A DNA stretch of 8,071 nt from Actinomyces sp. (GTDB lineage: Bacteria > Actinomycetota > Actinomycetes > Actinomycetales > Actinomycetaceae): positions 1-8,071 of the forward strand of contig DUQT01000143.1 of NCBI GenBank assembly GCA_012837655.1, written 5' to 3'. Made by a program: the position numbers and the translations under genes. Of this stretch, positions 1 through 4,836 are shown piece by piece. Each line of letters opens with the position of its first letter. The first letter of the stretch is position 1. The notes under the pieces are model-generated. The model was not told where the DNA came from and ran no database searches. It saw only the letters and a program-made list of their open reading frames with translations.

Positions 1-21
1 AGCACATCCCGCGTGAGTGTG

Positions 22-40
22 CGCGCCCCGCTCTGGCGCG
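22..40. other. GC-rich stem-loop upstream of the esterase gene
   Basis: CGCGCC (22-27) and GGCGCG (35-40) form a perfect 6-bp stem around a 7-base loop; an alternative stem CCCGC/GCGGG uses 27-31 and 38-42. No T-run follows on either strand, so it is not a canonical intrinsic terminator. It could be the end of a transcription unit lying to the left of the window, but this is a guess. The 133 bases before the esterase start hold no gene I can support. One frame is open from the left edge to a stop at 103-105, but it encodes nothing recognisable. Confidence 0.3.
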
Positions 41-121
41 GGCATGCAGGATCATGTCAGGCGATTCGCTCCACTTTCGGACTCCTGCGCCCGGCTGTAG
101 CCTAAGGCAAGGTACTTGTAC

Positions 122-128
122 AAAGGAG
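122..128 (+). promoter_or_regulatory. Ribosome binding site that fixes the esterase start
   Basis: AAAGGAG sits five bases before the ATG at 134. This favours that ATG over the in-frame TTG at 116, which lies upstream of the Shine-Dalgarno sequence. The conserved type B esterase N-terminus also begins right after this ATG. Confidence 0.85.
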
Positions 129-133
129 ATTTG

Positions 134-1537
134 ATGAGCATCGTCGAAACAGCTTCCGGTCCTGTTGTAGGCAAGGCCCACCCCAAGGATGAGAACTGCC
201 TGCTGTACCTTGGCATCCCCTACGCGGCAGCGCCGGTGGGTGACCTCTACTTGGCCGCTCCCCAACCGCATCCCGGTTGGACCGAGCCGCGCGAATGCAC
301 GGAACTTCCACCGACCCCGCAGAAGCGCCCGTACTCCGATGATGCAATTTTGATCGACCCCTCTATCCCTGGCGATGAGATCCTCAACCTGAACATTTGG
401 ACCCCGCGCGACGCAGACAACCTGCCCGTCCTCGTTTGGATTCACGGTGGTGGATTCAAGTCAGGTGTGGCAGCGTCTCCGCTGTCTGATGGTCGCAAGT
501 TCGCCGCGCAGGGCATCGTGTTCGTTTCGATCTCTTATCGTCTGGGCTTCGAGGGGTTCGGCTGGGTCAGCGACGCACCCGCAAACCGCGGATTCCTGGA
601 CCAGCAGGCCGGACTTCGATGGGTTCGCGAAAACATCGCTAACTTCGGCGGAGATCCCACCCGGGTCACGATCTCCGGACAAAGTGCCGGGGGCGGCTCC
701 GTCCTCGCGCATCTAACGACGCCAAGTTCGCAAGACTTGTTTGACCGCGCGATTTCGGAATCCGGTGTGCTTCCGCCCATGTCGACTGAAGTCGCGAAGC
801 AGCGCGCCGGCATGGTTTCCGACATCTTGGGAGTCGACCTCAAAGTCGCCGAACTGCGCAAAGTCGCAGATCGAATCGTGGATGCAGAAGCCCGCGTCGA
901 GGAACAAATCTATGAAGAATGGCCCGGCGCCTCCGAGTTCATCGCGCAACGCATCGCCGGAATCCCCATGTCGGATCTACCGTTCACGCCGTGGCAGGAC
1001 GGCGAAGTGATCGTCAATTCGATTAACGAGGGCGTTGCTCGCGGAACCGGCGCGGATAAGCCCCTGTTCCTAACTGCAACCTCGGAAGAGTTCACCGATA
1101 TCCTCGCCCCAATGGCCGACGAACTGGATCAACTGGATCCGCGTGACGTTCTCGGTGAAGGTGGCGTGAAGAACCCCGGCAAGTACATTGCGCAGCATCC
1201 GCGCGCAAACACGACGAGTTTGCTGATGGGCCAGATCGTTACCGACGCGATTTTCGTGGAGCCGGCAAAGAAGATCATGGAGTACCGCCAGGAAACGGGT
1301 GCTGCACACACCGCGTTTTACCTGTTCAGCTGGTCGCCTGCCCTGGATGATCCAAACGTTGACCAGGTTAAGCAGTGGTCACGACACTGCATTGACATCC
1401 CGTTCGCTTTCGACCTGCTGGAAGAACCGATGGGCCAGCCCATGATTGGCGACAATCCGCCGCAGGCCCTAGCAGATGATCTCCACGGCCAGTGGGTAGC
1501 GTTCACGAAGGGCGAGGACGTCCCGGGAAACCACTGA
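134..1537 (+). CDS. Type B carboxylesterase (alpha/beta hydrolase)
   Basis: This 467-residue protein belongs to the carboxylesterase type B family, which hydrolyses carboxylic ester bonds with a Ser-Glu-His triad. The N-terminus carries the family signature GIPYAAAPVGDL. HGGGF at 104-108 supplies the oxyanion hole. GQSAG at 182-186 places the nucleophile at Ser184. The SEE stretch gives a likely acid at Glu319, and HCIDIPF gives the catalytic His418. I see no signal peptide or membrane segment, so it is probably cytoplasmic. The natural substrate cannot be read from the sequence; para-nitrobenzyl esterase is the usual generic annotation. The C-terminus is short: after QWVAFTKGEDVPGNH the protein stops, where relatives usually continue with a WPxY strand-forming tail. 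The gene is monocistronic here, convergent with cinA, and preceded by a strong ribosome binding site. I found no convincing promoter in the 133 bases upstream. The family call is firm; the exact activity is open. Confidence 0.92.
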   Translation: MSIVETASGPVVGKAHPKDENCLLYLGIPYAAAPVGDLYLAAPQPHPGWTEPRECTELPPTPQKRPYSDDAILIDPSIPGDEILNLNIWTPRDADNLPVLVWIHGGGFKSGVAASPLSDGRKFAAQGIVFVSISYRLGFEGFGWVSDAPANRGFLDQQAGLRWVRENIANFGGDPTRVTISGQSAGGGSVLAHLTTPSSQDLFDRAISESGVLPPMSTEVAKQRAGMVSDILGVDLKVAELRKVADRIVDAEARVEEQIYEEWPGASEFIAQRIAGIPMSDLPFTPWQDGEVIVNSINEGVARGTGADKPLFLTATSEEFTDILAPMADELDQLDPRDVLGEGGVKNPGKYIAQHPRANTTSLLMGQIVTDAIFVEPAKKIMEYRQETGAAHTAFYLFSWSPALDDPNVDQVKQWSRHCIDIPFAFDLLEEPMGQPMIGDNPPQALADDLHGQWVAFTKGEDVPGNH

Positions 1538-1540
1538 GTC

Positions 1541-1571
1541 GGGCGCGCAGCATCGGCACGCAGAGGCGCCC
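1541..1571. terminator. Possible bidirectional stop signal between convergent genes
   Basis: GGGCGC (1541-1546) and GCGCCC (1566-1571) form a perfect 6-bp inverted repeat around a 19-base loop. It lies in the 50-base gap between the stop codons of the plus-strand esterase and minus-strand cinA. The position suits a shared terminator. No T-run follows on either strand, so intrinsic termination is doubtful. Confidence 0.3.
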
Positions 1572-1587
1572 ACGTTCAGAGTATCTG

Positions 1588-2079
1588 CTACAGGTGCGCC
1601 ACAAGTTGTTGTAGCGCCGCTTGAACGGCCTGTGCGCGCACCTGCGGGCGATCACCCTCAAAGTGGTACAGCTGCACGTCCACGACGTCGCCTGCACGCT
1701 CAAACACGCCCACATAAACCGTTCCGGCGGCGTGTCCATCCGATGGACCGGGCCCTGCAACACCGGTCGTGGAAACTCCGAAGTCGGCGTCGAATAGTTG
1801 CGCAACATTTCGAGCCATCTGTTCCGCCACCTTCGGGTCAACCGGCCCGAACTCCTCCAACCGGTTCGAATCCACGTGCAAAACATGGGCCTTCATGGGC
1901 GTTTGGTAGGTCGTCACGCCGCCACGCATGCAGTCAGACGCGCCTGGAATATCCACGAGGGCGGAGCTCAGCATACCGCCAGTCAAAGACTCTGCAGTTG
2001 CGACGCTGAACCCCCGAGATGTCAGTGTCTTAATGATCTGGCTTGCTACTTCGCTCGTAGCTGGGTTTGGTTCAGTCAC
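1588..2079 (-). CDS. cinA: CinA C-terminal-domain protein, probable NMN amidohydrolase
   Basis: This 163-residue protein matches the stand-alone C-terminal domain of CinA (PncC family), which deamidates nicotinamide mononucleotide to nicotinic acid mononucleotide in the pyridine nucleotide cycle. Visible family motifs in order: TAESLTGG at 28-35, containing the presumed catalytic Ser31; GGVTTY at 53-58; STTGVAGP at 103-110; GTVYVGV at 119-125; and a FEGDR turn near 140-144. The length fits a single-domain PncC; the N-terminal molybdopterin-binding-like domain of two-domain CinA is absent. The start is a GTG at 2079 whose GTGA overlaps the recX stop by four bases. AGAGG lies about 8-10 bases upstream. 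The ATG two bases upstream is immediately followed by a stop and is not usable. Overlap suggests translational coupling to recX and hence expression from the SOS-controlled recA transcript. Related actinobacteria usually carry cinA between pgsA and clgR, so its place here is unusual. Confidence 0.92.
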   Translation of the reverse strand: MTEPNPATSEVASQIIKTLTSRGFSVATAESLTGGMLSSALVDIPGASDCMRGGVTTYQTPMKAHVLHVDSNRLEEFGPVDPKVAEQMARNVAQLFDADFGVSTTGVAGPGPSDGHAAGTVYVGVFERAGDVVDVQLYHFEGDRPQVRAQAVQAALQQLVAHL

Positions 2080-2657
2080 ATCGAATCCTCTGCTAGTACT
2101 GAGTTAACGACGCTGAAGCATAATCCGAGACTGTAGCCCTTGCGTGCCAACAATGACGTCAAGCGACGAAACTGCTTGTCACGATCCAGACCTGACATTG
2201 AGCGAAGTCTACGTTCAACCAGGTCTCTTGCGACCGCTTCAGTGTCCACTTCCTCGACCTCTTGCAAAGCCAGTTCAATGATGTGCGGTGGTATTCGCTT
2301 GCGACGCAACTGTTCAACCAGGGCACGTCCAACCAGGCCGCGCTCGTTGTGTCGCGTGCGCACGAGCATGCGAGCGTAGCGCTCATCGTTAACAAGGTCA
2401 GCTTCAACTAGGCGGTCCAGTGCCTCCTCGATCGCTTCGGGCTGGTATCCGCGCTCCTTGAGTTTAGCTTCAAGTTCGCCGCGGGAACGGTCCTGGCGGT
2501 CAAGTTGCTTCAAAGCTGTTTCTTTAGCCGCACTGACGGCTTCCTCCCCCTCAAGGGAGGAAGCCCACTCGCGTCTCTTCTCGCGGCGCTTTCGCTGAGC
2601 TTCCCGATCGACACGCTTCTTCTTAACGTGTTCGTCAGGGTCGTAGAAAGAGACCAC
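2076..2657 (-). CDS. recX: RecX, modulator of RecA
   Basis: This 193-residue protein is RecX, which binds RecA filaments and limits recombinase and co-protease activity. The N-terminus is very basic (residues 12-30, many Lys/Arg), then come the helical repeats typical of the family: SRGELEAKLKERGY near 58-71, a LVNDERYARM stretch near 88-97, RGLVGRALVEQLRRK near 106-120, and a third repeat with LARKGYS near 170-176. It starts with GTG in the string TAGTG, where the recA stop TAG shares its last G with the start codon. No strong ribosome binding site is seen, so translation probably depends on ribosomes finishing recA. No in-frame ATG near the start offers an alternative. Its TGA stop overlaps the cinA start. 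An 11-bp perfect stem-loop lies inside codons 31-40 and may lower or regulate expression. Identification rests on both sequence and position next to recA. Confidence 0.95.
   Translation of the reverse strand: MVSFYDPDEHVKKKRVDREAQRKRREKRREWASSLEGEEAVSAAKETALKQLDRQDRSRGELEAKLKERGYQPEAIEEALDRLVEADLVNDERYARMLVRTRHNERGLVGRALVEQLRRKRIPPHIIELALQEVEEVDTEAVARDLVERRLRSMSGLDRDKQFRRLTSLLARKGYSLGLCFSVVNSVLAEDSM
2538..2565 (-). repeat. Perfect 11-bp inverted repeat within recX
   Basis: GGCTTCCTCCC (2538-2548) and GGGAGGAAGCC (2555-2565) are exact reverse complements around a 6-base loop. In the recA-recX transcript this makes a strong hairpin about 92 bases after the recX start. It lies in codons W31-A40, and the reading frame continues through it. 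No T-run follows on the minus strand (next bases GTCAGTGCGG), so it is not a standard intrinsic terminator. A pause, attenuation or RNA-stability role is inference. Confidence 0.85.
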
Positions 2658-3814
2658 TAGAATCCAGCGTCTTCCGCGGGATCAATCTTGCCCTTGTTAC
2701 CGGACTTGGAAGTCGCGGCCTTGGTACCAGACTTTGCGGCCTTGTCGGTTGTCTTCCCTTCTGAGGCCTTGCCGTCCTTGGAATCTGCTGCGCCATCTGC
2801 GCCCTCGGAATCTTCCTTAGGACGAGTGCCAAGTTCAACGAGGATTCTGTGTTCGATCTCGTCGCAGAGTTCAGGGTTGTCCTTTAAGAAATTGCGGACG
2901 TTTTCCTTGCCCTGCCCCAACTGATCGGATCCGTAAGTAAACCAGGAGCCGGACTTGCGGATAATACCGGTCTCAACACCCATGTCGATGATCGATCCTT
3001 CGCGGGAGATTCCCTGACCGTAGAGGATGTCAAACTCGGCCTGCTTAAACGGCGGAGCCATCTTGTTCTTGACGATCTTTGCCCGCGTGCGGTTACCTAC
3101 CGGGTTCCCCTTTTCCTTTAGGGTCTCAATTCGGCGAACATCGATGCGAACTGAAGAGTAGAACTTAAGTGCCTTACCGCCCGTGGTGGTCTCCGGTGAT
3201 CCGAAGAAAACACCGATCTTTTCACGAAGCTGGTTAATAAAGATTGCAGTCGTGCCGGTTCCAGACAGCGCACCGGTAATCTTTCGCAGTGCTTGCGACA
3301 TCAGACGAGCTTGCAAACCAACATGGGAGTCACCCATCTCGCCCTCAATTTCGGCCTTCGGAACGAGCGCGGCAACCGAGTCAATAACGATGATGTCAAT
3401 ACCGCCGGAGCGGATAAGCATGTCCGCGATCTCGAGGGCCTGTTCACCAGTATCTGGCTGCGAAACCAACAGCGAATCAGTGTCAACGCCTAGATTCTTT
3501 GCATACTCAGGATCAAGTGCGTGCTCCGCGTCAATGAACGCAGCGTTTCCACCTGCCTTTTGGGCGGATGCAACAGCGTGCAGGGCGACGGTGGTCTTAC
3601 CGGATGATTCCGGACCGTAAATCTCAATAACACGACCGCGCGGAAGGCCACCCACACCGAGTGCAACGTCAAGCGCTAGCGACCCCGTAGGAATCACCTT
3701 GACAGCGGGACGATTATCGTCACCGAGTCGCATCACGGAACCTTTACCGAACTGCTTGTCAATCTGACTCAAAGCAAGTTCTAGTGCCTTATTGCGGTCT
3801 GTAGCAACAGCCAT
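2657..3814 (-). CDS. recA: RecA recombinase / SOS co-protease
   Basis: This 385-residue protein is RecA, the ATP-dependent strand-exchange protein that also triggers LexA self-cleavage. The core is canonical. Walker A is GPESSGKT at 67-74. DAEHALDP at 95-102 holds the catalytic Glu97. Walker B, IIVIDS, is at 141-146, and the DNA-binding L2 region GSPETTTGGKALKFY is at 205-219. KIVKNKMAPPFKQAEFDILYG at 247-266 is the usual C-terminal domain signature. No intein interrupts the gene. GAGGAG lies five bases before the ATG at 3814. The tail from about 331 to 385 is longer than in E. coli and lysine-rich (nine Lys between 346 and 376) rather than strongly acidic. The stop overlaps the recX start by one base. 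Upstream, a terminator isolates the gene from clgR-DUF3046, and a promoter with a LexA box indicates damage induction. Confidence 0.99.
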   Translation of the reverse strand: MAVATDRNKALELALSQIDKQFGKGSVMRLGDDNRPAVKVIPTGSLALDVALGVGGLPRGRVIEIYGPESSGKTTVALHAVASAQKAGGNAAFIDAEHALDPEYAKNLGVDTDSLLVSQPDTGEQALEIADMLIRSGGIDIIVIDSVAALVPKAEIEGEMGDSHVGLQARLMSQALRKITGALSGTGTTAIFINQLREKIGVFFGSPETTTGGKALKFYSSVRIDVRRIETLKEKGNPVGNRTRAKIVKNKMAPPFKQAEFDILYGQGISREGSIIDMGVETGIIRKSGSWFTYGSDQLGQGKENVRNFLKDNPELCDEIEHRILVELGTRPKEDSEGADGAADSKDGKASEGKTTDKAAKSGTKAATSKSGNKGKIDPAEDAGF

Positions 3815-3978
3815 GTGTTCTCCTCACAGGATCGAGCGCGCTCTCCGCACGCGTTTCTGGGCTGGTCGGAATAGACGTATTAGCCCCTCTCCGGGTACGT
3901 CAATCATGCTATGCCCGACCACGGACACTCATTTCTGATCCCCAGTCGCTGTGTGCACGACCAGTGAAGCATGATCTG
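3815..3978 (-). other. Untranslated leader of recA, with several complementary segments
   Basis: If the promoter at 3985-4014 is used, recA has a leader of about 164 bases. This stretch encodes no supported gene. It contains an 8-bp perfect inverted repeat, ATCATGCT (3903-3910) with AGCATGAT (3968-3975), the latter at the very 5' end of the RNA. CTGGTCGG (3862-3869) can pair by 7 bp with CCGACCA (3915-3921) or by 7 bp with CGACCAG (3958-3964). A self-complementary GAGCGCGCTC (3834-3843) lies just before the ribosome binding site at 3820-3825. Whether any of this folds in the cell is unknown. A second, weaker promoter could start within the leader from TTGACG (3898-3903), but no good -10 box follows it. 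Confidence 0.5.
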
Positions 3979-3985
3979 TGGATAA
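3977..3985 (-). promoter_or_regulatory. Perfect consensus DnaA box in the recA promoter region
   Basis: The minus strand reads TTATCCACA, the exact high-affinity DnaA box consensus. It touches the last base of the proposed -10 hexamer and covers the predicted transcription start of recA, so bound DnaA would overlap RNA polymerase. I see only this one box, so it is not an origin. The sequence match is certain; DnaA binding here is inference. Confidence 0.55.
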
Positions 3986-4014
3986 GCATACGACGAACAC
4001 ATGTTCGAAACCAA
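3985..4014 (-). promoter_or_regulatory. Candidate recA promoter overlapping the SOS box
   Basis: On the minus strand TTGGTT (4014-4009) and TATGCT (3990-3985) are separated by 18 bases, giving plausible -35 and -10 elements with a transcription start near 3978. The LexA box fits exactly between them, as expected for repression by blocking polymerase. The -35 match is weak, and the assignment leans on the position of the LexA box. Confidence 0.45.
3993..4008 (-). promoter_or_regulatory. LexA-binding SOS box controlling recA
   Basis: The minus strand reads TCGAAC-ATGT-GTTCGT. This matches 11 of the 12 arm positions of the actinobacterial/Bacillus-type SOS box TCGAAC-N4-GTTCGA. It lies about 180 bases upstream of the recA start, as in other actinobacteria whose recA is LexA-controlled. 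The lexA gene itself is not in this window. Confidence 0.88.
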
Positions 4015-4015
4015 A

Positions 4016-4052
4016 GACACGCCAGTGTGTCAGAGTTTGAAATATATGACAC
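4016..4052. repeat. Three GACAC/GTGTC segments upstream of the recA promoter
   Basis: On the plus strand GACAC (4016-4020), GTGTCA (4027-4032) and TGACAC (4047-4052) lie in sequence. The first two form a 5-bp inverted repeat with a 6-base spacer; the last two form a 6-bp inverted repeat with a 14-base AT-rich spacer. They sit immediately upstream of the proposed -35 element, where an activator might bind. I do not recognise the site. Confidence 0.35.
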
Positions 4053-4063
4053 TACATCGGCTA

Positions 4064-4110
4064 TTAAAACTCCCCTAACCGTGTCGCCCGAATCGGGACC
4101 AGTTAGGGGA
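4064..4110 (-). terminator. Intrinsic terminator after the clgR-DUF3046 unit
   Basis: On the minus strand TCCCCTAAC (4110-4102) pairs perfectly with GTTAGGGGA (4079-4071), with an inner CCCGA/TCGGG hairpin (4097-4087) in the loop. Four T bases (4069-4066) follow. It starts 9 bases after the DUF3046 stop codon. The T-run is short, so efficiency is uncertain, but position and stem support termination and separation of recA from the upstream genes. Confidence 0.75.
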
Positions 4111-4119
4111 ATGTCGTAG

Positions 4120-4341
4120 CTATTTTAGGGCTTTAGCCTGTCGGTGAACCCAACGGGCTTCATCACCCATATCAGTTTCACGAATCAGTTCGTCCCAGAT
4201 TACTTCGGGGTCAACGCCGTTCTTAAGCGCCTGCTCGGCGGTTCCGCCCAGCTTGGGCAGGAACAGGTCCCCTACCAGGGACCTTCCGTAGCAGGATCCG
4301 AAGATAGCTTCGATGCTTTTCCAGAACTCTGAAATCGTCAC
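4120..4341 (-). CDS. DUF3046 family small protein
   Basis: This 73-residue protein fits the DUF3046 family found beside recA in actinobacteria. It begins TISEFWKSIEAIFG, matching the family's N-terminal pattern of a short lead, EFW, then an amphipathic helix and an FG pair; a middle LGGTAEQALKNGVDPEVIWDEL and an acidic/basic C-terminal helix follow. It has no signal peptide or membrane segment and contains one Cys (C17). The function is unknown. The GTG start at 4341 lies four bases after the clgR stop and has no clear ribosome binding site, suggesting translational coupling to clgR. A terminator follows the stop, so it is the last gene of the clgR unit and is not obviously SOS-controlled despite its constant closeness to recA. 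Confidence 0.88.
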   Translation of the reverse strand: MTISEFWKSIEAIFGSCYGRSLVGDLFLPKLGGTAEQALKNGVDPEVIWDELIRETDMGDEARWVHRQAKALK

Positions 4342-4345
4342 GTTA

Positions 4346-4678
4346 TCAACTCAACAGGGTTATGCGGTCTTCTAAAGTTCCATCCATCATCAGGGCGGGA
4401 ACAGTGTCGGGAATGTCGACGCCTTCGATTACTGCGATGCGGTCTGCGACCTCTCGAAGCACGAATGACAGGGGCACTCCCAGTGCCTGGCTGATTGCTG
4501 CGAGCAGTTCAGAAGACGCTTCCTTTTGCCCTCGCTCCACCTCGGATAGGTATCCGAGTGAAACTTGTGCCTCCGAGGACACCTCACGAAGAGTGCGCCC
4601 TTGGGTGCGGCGAATTTGGCGCAGAACGTCCCCAATGTGCTCTCTCAGCGTTGGTGGCGCAATTGGTGGTGTCTGCAT
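4346..4678 (-). CDS. clgR: ClgR-type transcriptional regulator (Clp gene activator)
   Basis: This XRE-family DNA-binding protein of 110 residues strongly resembles actinobacterial ClgR, which activates clp protease and related proteostasis genes and is itself degraded by Clp. The helix-turn-helix spans about 29-50 (TLREVSSEAQVSLGYLSEVERG-like), preceded by IGDVLRQIRRTQGR and followed by KEASSELLAAISQALGVPLSFVL, all typical of ClgR. The frame stays open upstream to an ATG at 4795, but those 39 extra residues do not look like ClgR. The length from 4678 agrees with known ClgR proteins, so I place the start there. The ribosome binding site is weak: an AAGG about 12 bases upstream. Tandem stops TGA TAA end the gene, and DUF3046 follows after four bases. 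The 213-base gap upstream contains direct repeats and dyads that may serve autoregulation. Confidence 0.92.
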   Translation of the reverse strand: MQTPPIAPPTLREHIGDVLRQIRRTQGRTLREVSSEAQVSLGYLSEVERGQKEASSELLAAISQALGVPLSFVLREVADRIAVIEGVDIPDTVPALMMDGTLEDRITLLS

Positions 4679-4682
4679 ATTT

Positions 4683-4706
4683 GTACCGTACCTTGTCGTT
4701 TGTCGT
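4683..4706 (-). repeat. Back-to-back tandem repeats just before clgR
   Basis: On the plus strand GTACC occurs twice in tandem (4683-4687, 4688-4692), followed at once by TTGTCGT twice in tandem (4693-4699, 4700-4706). They end four bases before the clgR ATG, where the ribosome binding site or an operator would be. Tandem direct repeats can mark protein binding; no known site is recognised. Confidence 0.5.
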
Positions 4707-4732
4707 TCTCGCATTCGTAAAGACTTGTTTTT

Positions 4733-4766
4733 GGGTGCGGTTCTCGCCACACCCCTTCTGGGTGCG
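4733..4766 (-). repeat. Alternative hairpins in the clgR upstream region
   Basis: GGGTGCGG (4733-4740) can pair with CCACACCC (4747-4754) with one mismatch around a 6-base loop. The CACCC part of that same segment can instead pair perfectly with GGGTG (4760-4764) across 5 bases. GGGTGCG is thus directly repeated at 4733 and 4760, and the 10-mer TTGGGTGCGG at 4731-4740 recurs exactly at 4601-4610 inside clgR. The two hairpins exclude each other. No T-run follows in the direction of clgR transcription. Confidence 0.5.
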
Positions 4767-4774
4767 CGATCCTG

Positions 4775-4800
4775 AATGTAAGTATTTCGCGTCATGTCAA
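4775..4800 (-). promoter_or_regulatory. Weak candidate clgR promoter
   Basis: The minus strand has a perfect TTGACA at 4800-4795. The best downstream match, TACATT at 4780-4775, is only 14 bases away, which is too short for a standard promoter. A promoter using another sigma factor, or read-through from pgsA, is equally possible. Confidence 0.22.
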
Positions 4801-4836
4801 CTTAAACAGCTAATGCCGCGAAAATATTCCAAACCT

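Noticed and set aside
1..105. C-terminal end of a gene entering from the left edge in frame 1
   Set aside because: Only about 34 codons are open, the region contains a GC-rich hairpin, and the translation is not recognisable.
1503..1886. Minus-strand open frame of 127 codons overlapping cinA
   Set aside because: Out of frame with cinA, Arg/Trp-rich shadow translation, and it runs into the 3' end of the esterase gene.
3183..3620. Plus-strand open frame of 145 codons opposite recA
   Set aside because: It lies entirely within the conserved recA gene on the other strand, has no ribosome binding site, and its Ser/Ala/Pro-rich translation resembles no protein family.
2657..3814. Intein in RecA, known from some mycobacteria
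   Set aside because: The RecA sequence is continuous and of normal length with all core motifs adjacent as expected.
3977..3985. Possible replication origin because of the DnaA box
   Set aside because: Only one box is seen, there is no AT-rich unwinding region with a box cluster, and dnaA/dnaN are not nearby.
4679..4795. 39-residue N-terminal extension of clgR from the ATG at 4795
   Set aside because: The residues are basic and unlike ClgR, the ATG overlaps a TTGACA element, and known ClgR proteins begin close to the helix-turn-helix as the 4678 start does.
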